Below are positions 50,984 to 60,010 of a stretch of DNA of 64,000 bases, piece by piece. A program made the position numbers and the translations under genes. Source of the DNA: Gammaproteobacteria bacterium (GTDB taxonomy: Bacteria; Pseudomonadota; Gammaproteobacteria; Pseudomonadales; Pseudohongiellaceae). The stretch covers positions 35,206-99,205 of the forward strand of contig BPDI01000007.1 of assembly GCA_019654215.1 (NCBI GenBank), given 5' to 3'. The stretch's first letter is position 1, and each line of letters opens with the position of its first letter. Below the pieces are notes generated by a model. The model was not told the DNA's origin. It was given only the letters and a program-made list of their open reading frames with translations, and did no database searches.

Positions 50984-52315
50984 CTATACGTTAGCAAGCA
51001 GATCTAGCGGTTCAGTTGCTCCACTGAATTCTTCCACCGGAATGCCCATTTTTTCGAGCATGGTTAAGTGCAACTTGGTCAGCTGTGTTCCTTCCGCATA
51101 GCGCAAATGACGACCACCTTGAAGAGAACCTGCTCCACCACCAAACAACACTAGCGGTAATCCGCGATTACTGTGCAGATTACTATCCGACATTCCGGCG
51201 CCATAAAGCAGTAGCATGTTATCTAGCAGAGAACCATCAGCATCTTCAGTGGCATCGAGTTTATCTAGATAGTAAGCAAACAAGCGGGTATGGAATTCGT
51301 TGATCTTCGTGACTTTTTCATACAGCACTGGGTCGTCGCGGTGATGTGAGGTTGGGTGATGTGAATCAGGGACACCAATCTCCGCATAAGTTCTACCACT
51401 AAGTTCACGCCCTAACATGAAGGTTATGACTCGAGTTAAATCGGTTTGATAAGCCAACACCTGCAAGTCGAACATTAACTTCGCATGTTCTTCATAGGTG
51501 TCGGGAATACCAGACGGTTGAGCAACTTCAGGCAGCTCTCGGTAGCTTTGCGCCTCTGCCATTTGAATACGACGCTCAACATCACGTACTGCATCCAAGT
51601 ACTGATCTAGCTTGGCGCGGTCACTAGGCCCAACTTTACGATTCAGTTCAGCTACTCGATCAGAAACAGCATCGAGCAAGCTCTGATCATTATGGATTCG
51701 TTGCTGTCTGATTACTGGATCGGTTGTTCCAATATCACCAAATAATCTTTCGAAAACAAGACGCGGATTAACTTCCATAGGTAGCGGCGTAGTTGCATCC
51801 CGCCAAGAAATTGTGCTGGTGTACTGACAGCTAAAGCCAATATCGCAAGAACCAAATACGTCATTTTGATCGAGAGCTAACTCAAGAGAACCTAACTGAG
51901 TTTCTTGGCCAGTTTTACGTGCCACCAACTGGTCGATTGATACGCCTGCTTTAAGATCTGACTCTACTCGTGCCGGAATAGCACCGGTTAAGAAGCGAGT
52001 AGATGCACTGGCATGAACTCCGGCGTTACTGCTAGCGCCATTAAGCCCAGTTATGACCAACATACGATCTTTATAATCAGCCATTGGCTCAAAAATTCGG
52101 GTAATTTCAAAATTGGTACCGGTGGAAGCAGGCGTCCAGAACTTCATCGCCATTCCATTAGGTACATATACCACGCCGAGGCGCTTCTGGGGCTTAGCAA
52201 CCTGCGCATTGGCTGTCAGGGCTGGGATCATGCTATCCAGCAATGGCAAAGCAATACCTGCTCCGAGTCCTTTTAGTAGAGTTCGCCTTGGTAAAACCTT
52301 CTTGAAGATTGTCAT
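50984..52315 (-). CDS. DUF1552 family protein with Tat-like leader
   Basis: 443-residue protein of the DUF1552 family, known mainly from planctomycetes and marine gammaproteobacteria. It is probably exported by the twin-Arg route: LPRRTLLKGLGAGIALPLL. The mature part has the family segments RLGVVYVPNGMAMKFWTPA, GLNGASSNAGVHASASTRF, LLLYGAGMSDSNLHSNRGLP and VLFGGGAGSLQGGRHLRY, so an alkaline-phosphatase or sulfatase-type fold is likely. No reaction is established for the family. Its ATG overlaps the DUF1592 stop as ATGA, so the two are translated together. Confidence 0.88.
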   Translation of the reverse strand: MTIFKKVLPRRTLLKGLGAGIALPLLDSMIPALTANAQVAKPQKRLGVVYVPNGMAMKFWTPASTGTNFEITRIFEPMADYKDRMLVITGLNGASSNAGVHASASTRFLTGAIPARVESDLKAGVSIDQLVARKTGQETQLGSLELALDQNDVFGSCDIGFSCQYTSTISWRDATTPLPMEVNPRLVFERLFGDIGTTDPVIRQQRIHNDQSLLDAVSDRVAELNRKVGPSDRAKLDQYLDAVRDVERRIQMAEAQSYRELPEVAQPSGIPDTYEEHAKLMFDLQVLAYQTDLTRVITFMLGRELSGRTYAEIGVPDSHHPTSHHRDDPVLYEKVTKINEFHTRLFAYYLDKLDATEDADGSLLDNMLLLYGAGMSDSNLHSNRGLPLVLFGGGAGSLQGGRHLRYAEGTQLTKLHLTMLEKMGIPVEEFSGATEPLDLLANV

Positions 52316-54790
52316 AACTGAGCTCTCCTCATTCGAAATGGGTCGCTTTCAACAACGCCCAAAATCACCGATGACCATCGATAATCCTGCTTTGCGGCTT
52401 CCCGCACAATCGCCCGAACTGCAGGCATATCATAATATTCTAAGCCGCGTCCAAGGGCATACATAAGTATTTTTTCGGTAACCGTACCCACAAAATCGTC
52501 AGGCTGATCCAGCAATAAATCCCGTAATCCTGCTGGGCCATCAAATACCCTTCCATCGGGCATTGTACCTGAAGCGTCAATGGGTTGGTTGGCAAATTCC
52601 CGTCGCCACTTTCCTACTGCATCGTAATTTTCGAGAGAAAACCCAATGGGATCCATGGCGGCGTGGCAGACACGACAAGCTGGATTCTCCCGATGCTGGA
52701 CCATGGCTTCCCGCATGGTGAGAATGCGCCCGTCATTGCCGGTTTCTTCCAACGCTGGCACATTGGGTGGCGGCTCGGGTGGTGGCGAGCCGAGCAGATT
52801 TTCCAGTACAAATTTACCGCGCAAAACTGGCGAAGTCCGATTCGGATAAGAAGTCACTGTAAGCAAGCTACCGTGACTCAAAAGACCTGCTCTTTGCGGA
52901 TTATCCAATTCTACTTTACGAAATCGGCTGCCATAAATTCCTGGAATGCCATAGTGGTTTGCCAGTCGTTCATTAATGTACGTGGAATCGGCGTTTAACA
53001 ATTTTAGGATGCTCTGATCGGCATGTATTTGGTCGCCGATAAACAATTCGGTTTCGCGCTGGAAGGCTTCTCGTAAATTCTCATCAAATTCCGGATAGGC
53101 TGCCGGCAATGGATAGTGGCTATCGAGATTTCTCAGATAGAGCCACTGTCCTACGAAATTTTTGATAAAGGCACTGGCTCTTTCATCGTTCATCATTCTT
53201 CGTACTTGTTGTTCGAGAATATCTTGATTTCGCAGTAAACCTTGCTCCGCCAGATTGAGTAATTCTGCATCAGGCGAACTACTCCAGATAAAGAATGAGA
53301 GTCGCGATGCTAATTCGAGATCATTGATCGCATAGGAATCTCCAGGACCAACACCTGAAGGGTCTTGTTGAATGCGAAATAGAAAATCAGGGGAAACTAA
53401 TAAGCGCTCTAATGCGAACTGAATTCCGGTATCGAAAGATCCCTGACTGCGACCCTGGGTATAAAAATCCAAGAGGTTTTGCAGATCATTGCCATCTACA
53501 GGGCGGCGATATGCCTGCCGGGCTAGAGTTGAGAGTATTTCTCTGGCGCAGGATGGTTCTTCATCTGCACTGGCAGGAATGCAAGAAAATATTTTCTGAC
53601 GACTCGGGGTTTTACCTGGTCCATCTACGGAAAGCGGACCTTCGATTAATATTGCTCCGACACTGGGGTTGTTATCTGGAAGTTCTGTGACCGCTAAGTG
53701 ATAACCGAAGAGTCTGGGCTGTAGTATTCCCTCCTGCTCCCACATCTCACGAGGAAAGGTTGCGCCAATTGTCCGCGGACCGGCATTTACAGAAACGTTT
53801 ACCTCGAATCCTTCCTCGGCAAATGCCATGCTCCACTCTTCCCAATCATCACTGCCGCGAATGTTTCCAGCATAACTATATGGAGCGGGCGTACCTGGAG
53901 CGTCACCACCAAAACCGAAAACTCCAAGTCGTTCGCCATCCAAACTAATTTCCATTTCATGGGCTTGGTCGATGCCTCTTACAAAGTCCACATAGTTTGT
54001 TTGCAACAGAACTTTTATTCGGTAATCACCATCAACAGGGAAAGTATGTTTAATCGCAGCACCACCGCGGGAACCGAATGGCAAATCATCATTAAGGTGG
54101 TCATCCTGAATTAAATTAAGTGGTACTTCATAAGTTTTAATAGTAGTACTTCGTGGAGTCGCACCGACCGCTAACTCTGCAACTTTATGGGCGGCGGAAA
54201 CATAGCGTTCCATTAATGCAGGAGAGAGCGATAAAACTTCGGCGTTATTATCGAAGCCATGTTGATCCGGCGCATCAGGTGGAATGAATTCAGCAACTTC
54301 AATGTCGAGATCTAGCAAATCTCTAACTACATTTCTGTACTCAGTTTGATTGAGTCGATGAAAGGCCTGAGTGCGACCAGGATTCGCGTTGGTCGACGAA
54401 GCTTGATCGAGTTCTGTTTCCAACCAACTGCGGAATGCGGCATAGCTGGCATTATCGGGTCGGGGATTATCTGGAGGCGGCATTATGCCAACCCGCAATT
54501 TACGCACTACCTTTTCCCAGACTTCCGGATTCTCAGCGACGTTGTCTACGTTCTCGGTATCAAGAGTCAAACCCAAACCCCGCAATTGGCAAATACAAAA
54601 TTGATTCACCATCAACAGTCGCACTGTTAACAATGGCCTGGTTGTGACAGGCGACGCAGTATTGATCAAGCAAGGCACGCTGAGGCGATACTCCGGCGCC
54701 TGAGTTGCTTGATTGAGGATCAGCAAATAACTGGCTTGAGAGCACCAGACAGAACCAAAATAGAGAAGCCTTTTTTAGCAAGGTGGGCAA
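52312..54790 (-). CDS. DUF1592/DUF1588 cytochrome-type protein, one frameshift
   Basis: Exported protein of about 825 residues. A signal peptide (LFWFCLVLSSQLFADP) is followed by an N-terminal heme motif CVACH, then in another frame the DUF1587 part (VGIMPPPDNPRP, LNQTEYRNVVRDLLDLDIEV), DUF1595 and DUF1592 (ILSTLARQAYRRPVDGNDLQ, LERLLVSPDFLFRIQQDPSG, LASRLSFFIWSSSPDAELL), DUF1588 with a second CRVCH (CRVCHAAMDPIGFSLENYDA) and DUF1585. The order is canonical. The break is at about 54570, where one T too many spoils AGLGLTLDTENV. The family often occurs with DUF1552. Function unknown. Confidence 0.9.
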
Positions 54791-54987
54791 AGTTTTCCCC
54801 GTTTTTATTTGAGATTTAATTTACCATTGGATAGGGCATTTGTAGTAGTCGCAAGTTGCATCGATTTGTGACAAAAACGGCACTAAAACCCAGAAAAATC
54901 GGGCCCTTAAGAGGCTCGAGAGAGCCTAGTAAGTATATTAGGTTGAACCAGAGTCAGAATATGTTTTACTAAAAACGGAATCTGACC
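54791..54987. other. Intergenic region upstream of the DUF1592 gene
   Basis: Holds the DUF1592-ankyrin promoter (minus strand) and the end of the VOC gene (stop at 54988). A 6-bp inverted repeat AGGCTC/GAGCCT with a four-base loop lies at 54912-54927, with no T-run. No gene is visible. Confidence 0.4.
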
Positions 54988-56082
54988 TTAGTTGCGTCCA
55001 GTCGGATTGCCCACTGTGCCACATTCCTCACCGTAATATCCTGCTCCACCGCAATAACTCATGTCCTGCAACTGCAGCAATATGCCATCAGGATCGGTCA
55101 AATAAAGTTCAGGAGTACCGCCCGGCGCACCACCTCGATCAGATCCACGGATGGTGACATAGGCTTGTAATGGACCTGATGCACTTCCACCCTCTCCGAG
55201 AACCTCTAGACCATAGCCTTCGAGAATGGAGAAAAGTTCGTCGACATCAAAATTATCTACGTTAAGACTAGCATGATGAATTCGACCGGCAAGTGGAGGA
55301 ACTTGCGCAAGTGCAATGAACTCACGTCCTTCGCCAACTCTAAGTACTGGCATCGCTCCCTGGTAGGTATCAATCTGAAAACCAAAGAGATTCTGGTAGA
55401 ACTGGACTGCGCGTACCTGGTCTTCAACAAACAAAGTAAAGTGATTAAATTCTCTTAGCTTGATTAACCCTTCAGTTGGAGCTGGTACAACTGCATCGTA
55501 ACAGGCTTCTCCAACTTCGCCTGCACCTCCGCAATAAGTGGAATCCTGAATTTGCACGACGATACCATCGGGGTCACCAAAATAAAGTTCTGGCGTTCCA
55601 CCCGGTGCTCCACCAAAGTCAGCACCGCGCTGCCTTATGCGCGATTCCATGGCATTAGAAGTACCGGTATTGGCAACGTTGTGCTCTTCTAATATTTCAA
55701 TTACTTCGGTGTCATCAAAGTTGTCCATTTGAAAACAATAATGGGTAATGCGAGGGTTATCGCTGGAACCACCACCGATCGCAATAAACTGAGGGCCTTC
55801 ACCAACTTGCAGCACGATGGTGTTGGCCTGACGGGCCGCAATAGGCAGTCCAAACAACCCCTGATACCACTCTAGTGAAGCTGCAGGATCGGACACGCTA
55901 ATAGTCATGTGGTTTAGTGCGTTAACAGCAAGGTGACGCGCTCCTTGCGCACTAACAAGTCGTCCATTGCCGCCTACTCCATAGCCAGCTGCTGCCAATA
56001 TGGCTAACGAACTTAAAAACTTACGCCGAGAAATTAGGCCTTTGCTAAATGCGATTTTCAATTCATCAACTTCAGTATTCAT
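54988..56082 (-). CDS. Tandem VOC-domain protein with Tat-like leader
   Basis: Exported glyoxalase/dioxygenase-superfamily protein of 364 residues. The leader is Arg-Arg based: GLISRRKFLSSLAILAAAGYG. Two VOC domains follow, about residues 50-185 and 210-345. Each has a repeat of HMTISVSDPAASLEWYQGLF / HFTLFVEDQVRAVQFYQNLF, then IVLQVGEGPQFIAIGG / PVLRVGEGREFIALAQ, then GGAPGGTPELYFGDPDGIVV / GGAPGGTPELYLTDPDGILL with a C-terminal TYCGGAGEVGEACY / SYCGGAGYYGEECG. The paired Cys near each domain end could form disulfides. Metal ligand His/Glu are in the first strand and the last segment. Reaction unknown. ATG 56082 has GGGAAG upstream. Confidence 0.86.
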   Translation of the reverse strand: MNTEVDELKIAFSKGLISRRKFLSSLAILAAAGYGVGGNGRLVSAQGARHLAVNALNHMTISVSDPAASLEWYQGLFGLPIAARQANTIVLQVGEGPQFIAIGGGSSDNPRITHYCFQMDNFDDTEVIEILEEHNVANTGTSNAMESRIRQRGADFGGAPGGTPELYFGDPDGIVVQIQDSTYCGGAGEVGEACYDAVVPAPTEGLIKLREFNHFTLFVEDQVRAVQFYQNLFGFQIDTYQGAMPVLRVGEGREFIALAQVPPLAGRIHHASLNVDNFDVDELFSILEGYGLEVLGEGGSASGPLQAYVTIRGSDRGGAPGGTPELYLTDPDGILLQLQDMSYCGGAGYYGEECGTVGNPTGRN

Positions 56083-56106
56083 TGTTCGCTTCCCCACTTT
56101 ATTTTA

Positions 56107-56634
56107 TTACTGACCACCAGCCTCAGTGATGTCTCTAGGTCTCCAGAAAAACACTTCCCATTCATTCAATGGTTCTGAACCTGGATAAAGCGGCTCGTCT
56201 AATGGCCTACCGGATTTGTCTGCCCACTGCTGCATCATTGACATTCGATTTTCATCAAGAATTTCGAAAGCTTCCATGGCGTAAGTTTCTTCACCAATAC
56301 GCAAGAGACCATTACCACCACGATCGCGCACACGCTGCGCCCATAGCCCACCATCCGGACGAGTTGCTGTGATTACACCTTCAGGCGTACCAACCCAGGA
56401 AAGGTAATGAACAAAGGGTGGAAATCCACTTTGCTTCATCAACATTGGGCCCTGCACAGTTTCATTAAGTGACGTGAAATCTTCAGGTGCTTCAGTTAAT
56501 GTGCCACCGATAATAAGGCCAGGCATGCGACCTAACCCTTGGTTACTAAGATAGGGTGCGGTGAATATCCAGCCGAATAATGCAGCGAGTATTAATACTC
56601 CAGCCGATACGCCTGCTATTTCATATTTGTTCAT
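56107..56634 (-). CDS. Membrane-anchored protein of unknown function
   Basis: 175 residues. A single N-terminal membrane helix or uncleaved signal (VSAGVLILAALFGWIFTAP) leads to a periplasmic domain with PGLIIGGTLTEAPEDFTSLN, PPFVHYLSWVGTPEGVITAT, WAQRVRDRGGNGLLRIGEE, ILDENRMSMMQQWADKSGRP and WEVFFWRPRDITEAGGQ. It resembles short proteins found with PQQ or nitroreductase-type genes, but I do not recognise the family. It begins 50 bases after the stop of the propeller gene and ends 25 before the VOC ATG, so the three form a run on the minus strand. Confidence 0.66.
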   Translation of the reverse strand: MNKYEIAGVSAGVLILAALFGWIFTAPYLSNQGLGRMPGLIIGGTLTEAPEDFTSLNETVQGPMLMKQSGFPPFVHYLSWVGTPEGVITATRPDGGLWAQRVRDRGGNGLLRIGEETYAMEAFEILDENRMSMMQQWADKSGRPLDEPLYPGSEPLNEWEVFFWRPRDITEAGGQ

Positions 56635-56683
56635 TTGTGTCCTCCAAATAATAACTCTTTTACTTCTACCACTCTTACACTTT

Positions 56684-58870
56684 TTATTGAGCTAAGGGGT
56701 CAGGTCTAACTTGAAATTTAACCATCTTACTTGTAGTGCCTTTACCGCCTTCTGTGTGCCAGTTGAAGTTTGTCCCATAATTAGCCCAAACTGCTCGACC
56801 TTTCCAGCCGCCGTTAATATCGTCGATGCGACCATCTAAACCTCGCGAATAGAAACCTAAAGGATAAGGTACGCGCATTACGACCCAATCGCCAGTTTCC
56901 GGATCAAGAACCTTGAGGGAATCTGATCCGGACCCAGTGGCAATTGGCACATTCTCACCAAGCCCTAGAGCGTTGTAATTGTCCACCCAGTTGTAATAGT
57001 GAAAGTCTGCCTTAACGGTTGTACCTTTTAAGCGCGGGCCGGGTGACTCATAAAAGGTCCAGCCTTCCGGACAATGTTGCGAATCAACAACCCCAGGGCC
57101 ATTCAAAACTTCACACTCACTGCGATCGAAACTAGCGAGATGGCTGCTGCCAGACAGTGCAGTCCATACAATACCGTTCTTATCTACATCAAGACCACGT
57201 GGTCCGAAGGCATTGATCTGCCCGTCTATAACTGGAAGCTCATAAACTTCAGTAATACAGGTGTCAGGTGGGTTATCTCCAATGTCCATGCGATAAATGC
57301 GACCAGGAAACTCAGTTCCGGCGCCCCATGCAACATTGGATACGGGATCGACAATAATGCCGTAGCTGCCAGGACTCATTCTTGTATCAAGATTCGGATC
57401 GAAATCGACCAGAAGTTCTCCCCCCCCGCCTTCATTTTGACTGCGCAATGGACCAACGGGCTGATTCCACGGCTTAGTAATAACACCATCTCCATTGGTA
57501 TCTACCACCATTGGGCACCAACCCTGAGATAATTTTTCGTCCTGAGTTTCATCCCAAACACGAGTGTTAATCCAGCCAATGACGTCACCGCCACCACTGA
57601 AGTACAGCATGCGGTCATCCGTAAAACCAAACTGCAGGTGATGGGTGCCGAAACAGGTATCGATTAAGCCGAAATCCTCAGTAGCAGGATCATAATAAGA
57701 TGCTTGTCGAGAACTTCTTCGAGTTGGGTAATACTGAGCAAACCTATTATCCGACCCTTCCTGGCACCATTCAGGCACGATATCGCCACGCACTTTTGTG
57801 GTCATCCATACACGACCCAATTCATCGAACATTGGATTGTGTGGATCGGCAGGTCGCTCCCAAGTGGTTCATCGCCATAGAAAACAGATGGAACCGGAAA
57901 TTGTTGTGCAAAGCGAGTCACCGCGGGATTATCGGGATTGTCAAAAACCTCAATAACGATTTCGCGCCATTCGTGAGTTTCTGTGTCTAACTCCAACAGT
58001 GAACCGTGACCACCGTCTACGCCATAAACCAAACCGCCGGCATTAACGGTTGGATCGCGTTTATCGGTTGTTAAACTCATCGTGTATATAAGAGGACTCA
58101 TTGCCCCAATCCCACTGAGTAATAACAATATTGCGCTCGATGCCGCTTGGTCGCGGAGGGGTTGGGGGTACTTCTCCTGCAGCTATTCGATCGGTCCAAT
58201 CAGCATACATTTCTATTCCACGAGGCCCATAGCGACCTGCAAAGGCCGCCATAAAAGGACCGCGAATCCCCATGGCAGTGCGGTATTGCCATGCCTCTAA
58301 CCCGGTTTCAAAATCAAGATGGCTTAAGTGATCCAAGGAGCGAGTTAATTTGTTGCCAAGCTGATGACAGAGCTGACAACCCTGCTTGGTCATATCGATC
58401 CATTGAGCCTGACTACGCATCCCTTCTGAGATACCGTTACCATCAGGGCCAGTACCAGGAAATTCTTCATGGCCAGGGACTTCTAACAGAGAATACCAAT
58501 AATTAGCTGGATAGACTTGGGCGGCTAATAACGGATCTTCTGCGAGAAATGCTTTTAAGGACACGTTCGATGCGCCTGATCTGAGTGAAATGGGCTCAGA
58601 ATCGACCAATCCGTAGCCTCTAACCCAAACCTGAAATATCGCCTCTGGTAATTCCGGCAAGACGAATCGCCCGTCATCGTCGGTTACGACGATCTTCACA
58701 AAGTGCGTGGGTGTATCGTCGGTTTCAGCAACGACCCAGACGCCGGCTTCTGGTCCATTCTGACTTTGCACCACACCAGAAATAGCCCCGCCATTTTCAT
58801 CCTGAGCCGAAGCCCCCAAGGAAAATATTGCAGTTGCAGCTAGCGTAAAAAGCACAGATGAGAATCGCAT
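56684..58870 (-). CDS. Exported regulatory-like/heme-motif/beta-propeller fusion, two frameshifts
   Basis: About 729 residues with leader SSVLFTLAATAIFSLGASAQ. The first domain (about 25-115) is carboxypeptidase-regulatory-like: AISGVVQSQNGPEAGVWVVA, VTDDDGRFVLPELPEAIFQV. A middle part (about 120-240) has a single CQLCH heme motif. The last 400 residues are a streptogramin-lyase-like propeller (LLELDTETHEWREIVIEVFD, GTHHLQFGFTDDRMLYFSGG, GRGLDVDKNGIVWTALSGSS-type repeats, GGWKGRAVWANYGTNFNWHT). Breaks are at about 58075 and about 57845. No catalytic residues of virginiamycin-B lyase could be assigned. Electron transfer and sugar or polymer binding are possible roles (inference). Confidence 0.8.
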
Positions 58871-59481
58871 AATCCTATTGCTCCGAGTTTTTCTTATAAG
58901 AGAATCGCTTTATAGGGACTTTGAAGAGTAATCAATGAGTTACCTTTAGCGCAATAGCTAAATGGCAGGCTTTTCAACAAGTGGTGGTTATCCCTTTCGT
59001 TGATACGAATTAACTGAAAAATCTCCCTACAAGCTAGCATTGCATCCCAACCAAATGGGAACCGGGAAGCTGAATGCAGTCATGTCTACTATCTTTATTA
59101 ACGCCCGAGATTCATTGCAGGAGTTGCTAAACCGCCCGGCTATTCCACAACCCACTTTGATCAATCGAATTCTTTGGTAGATTAAATTTCGGCCGTAAAT
59201 CCTGAGTAGATCGGTGCATAACCATCTACTGGTAAGATAGAAACGATTGCAATGAGTTAGCTAAGAGCAGGCGCGTTCGATTTTTTTTCAAAAGCCAATT
59301 GTCGACCGACTTTTAATAGAAAGTCTCCAGCACACAATACTCTGAATAATGCTTACAGAAATAAAAAGGCCCACTGAGGGTAGGCCTTAGCCACCCGCAT
59401 TGGTCACTAAGAGCTATGCATCAATTCGAACTTATTAGAAACCGCGAGGAAGCTTTCCCGCCGGGTTGTTAACAAACTTGC
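58871..59481. other. 611-base intergenic region
   Basis: Large gap upstream of the fusion gene. It contains the terminator of the small lipoprotein gene (59366-59388). A 32-codon reading frame at 59082-59180 (plus) has no clear ribosome site. I saw no tRNA, repeat family or operator that I could defend. The fusion-gene promoter should be in the first 150 bases, pointing left. Confidence 0.4.
59366..59388 (-). terminator. Terminator after the small lipoprotein gene
   Basis: AAGGCC pairs with GGCCTT on the minus strand around an 11-base loop, followed by TTTA. It is 94 bases past the gene's stop at 59482. Confidence 0.7.
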
Positions 59482-59778
59482 CTATTGTAGGTTCGGTAGA
59501 ATGCTATTGATTTGATCCACTGCATCGCGCCCTTCCAGGGCCAAGCGATCCCGCTGTGCCTGGGTTAAACAAACCCACCGCCGAATGTTTGAACCGATCA
59601 CCCTTTCCCTATCACAAACCAGTTGTTCACTTTCTGAACTAACTGTGGCGTTATACGCATCTACGTCGGCCTGACTACGAATTTCTGGTATCCCTGCACC
59701 ATTGTCGTACTGAGCCTCCCACCATTCGCAACCTGATAGCAATAAGCCCGCGCCCAACAAGATAATTATTCTTTTCAA
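59482..59778 (-). CDS. Small lipoprotein of unknown function
   Basis: 98 residues with a textbook lipobox (LLGAGLLLSGC, Cys at about residue 16), so it is lipid-anchored in the envelope. After the Cys comes EWWEAQYDNGAGIPEIRS, then two Cys (LVCDRERV, WVCLTQAQRD) that could form a disulfide, and a helical tail. It has its own transcription unit with a terminator. I do not recognise a family, and its short length makes prediction weak. Confidence 0.7.
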   Translation of the reverse strand: MKRIIILLGAGLLLSGCEWWEAQYDNGAGIPEIRSQADVDAYNATVSSESEQLVCDRERVIGSNIRRWVCLTQAQRDRLALEGRDAVDQINSILPNLQ

Positions 59779-60010
59779 AACAACACTCTCTAAATATTTA
59801 ATCTTAGGTCTGCTACATAATTCTCAAGAGTGTTCTTCTGCGCTCTTGAAACTAGGAGGAATATAGCACCGTAGGCCGGTAAAACTAAACTAAAATCTTG
59901 AACTTAGCCGATAGAGAGGCAGAAACCTTGTTGATTGGGATAGAGGGTCAATGCTACTTTCGAGCACTAATCCTTCTTCTTTATGTATACACCTGATAAC
60001 CGGGAATGCC

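Noticed and set aside
59082..59180. 32-codon plus-strand reading frame (MSTIFINARDS...) in the 611-base gap
   Set aside because: No convincing ribosome site and no recognisable domain. Short frames like this occur by chance.
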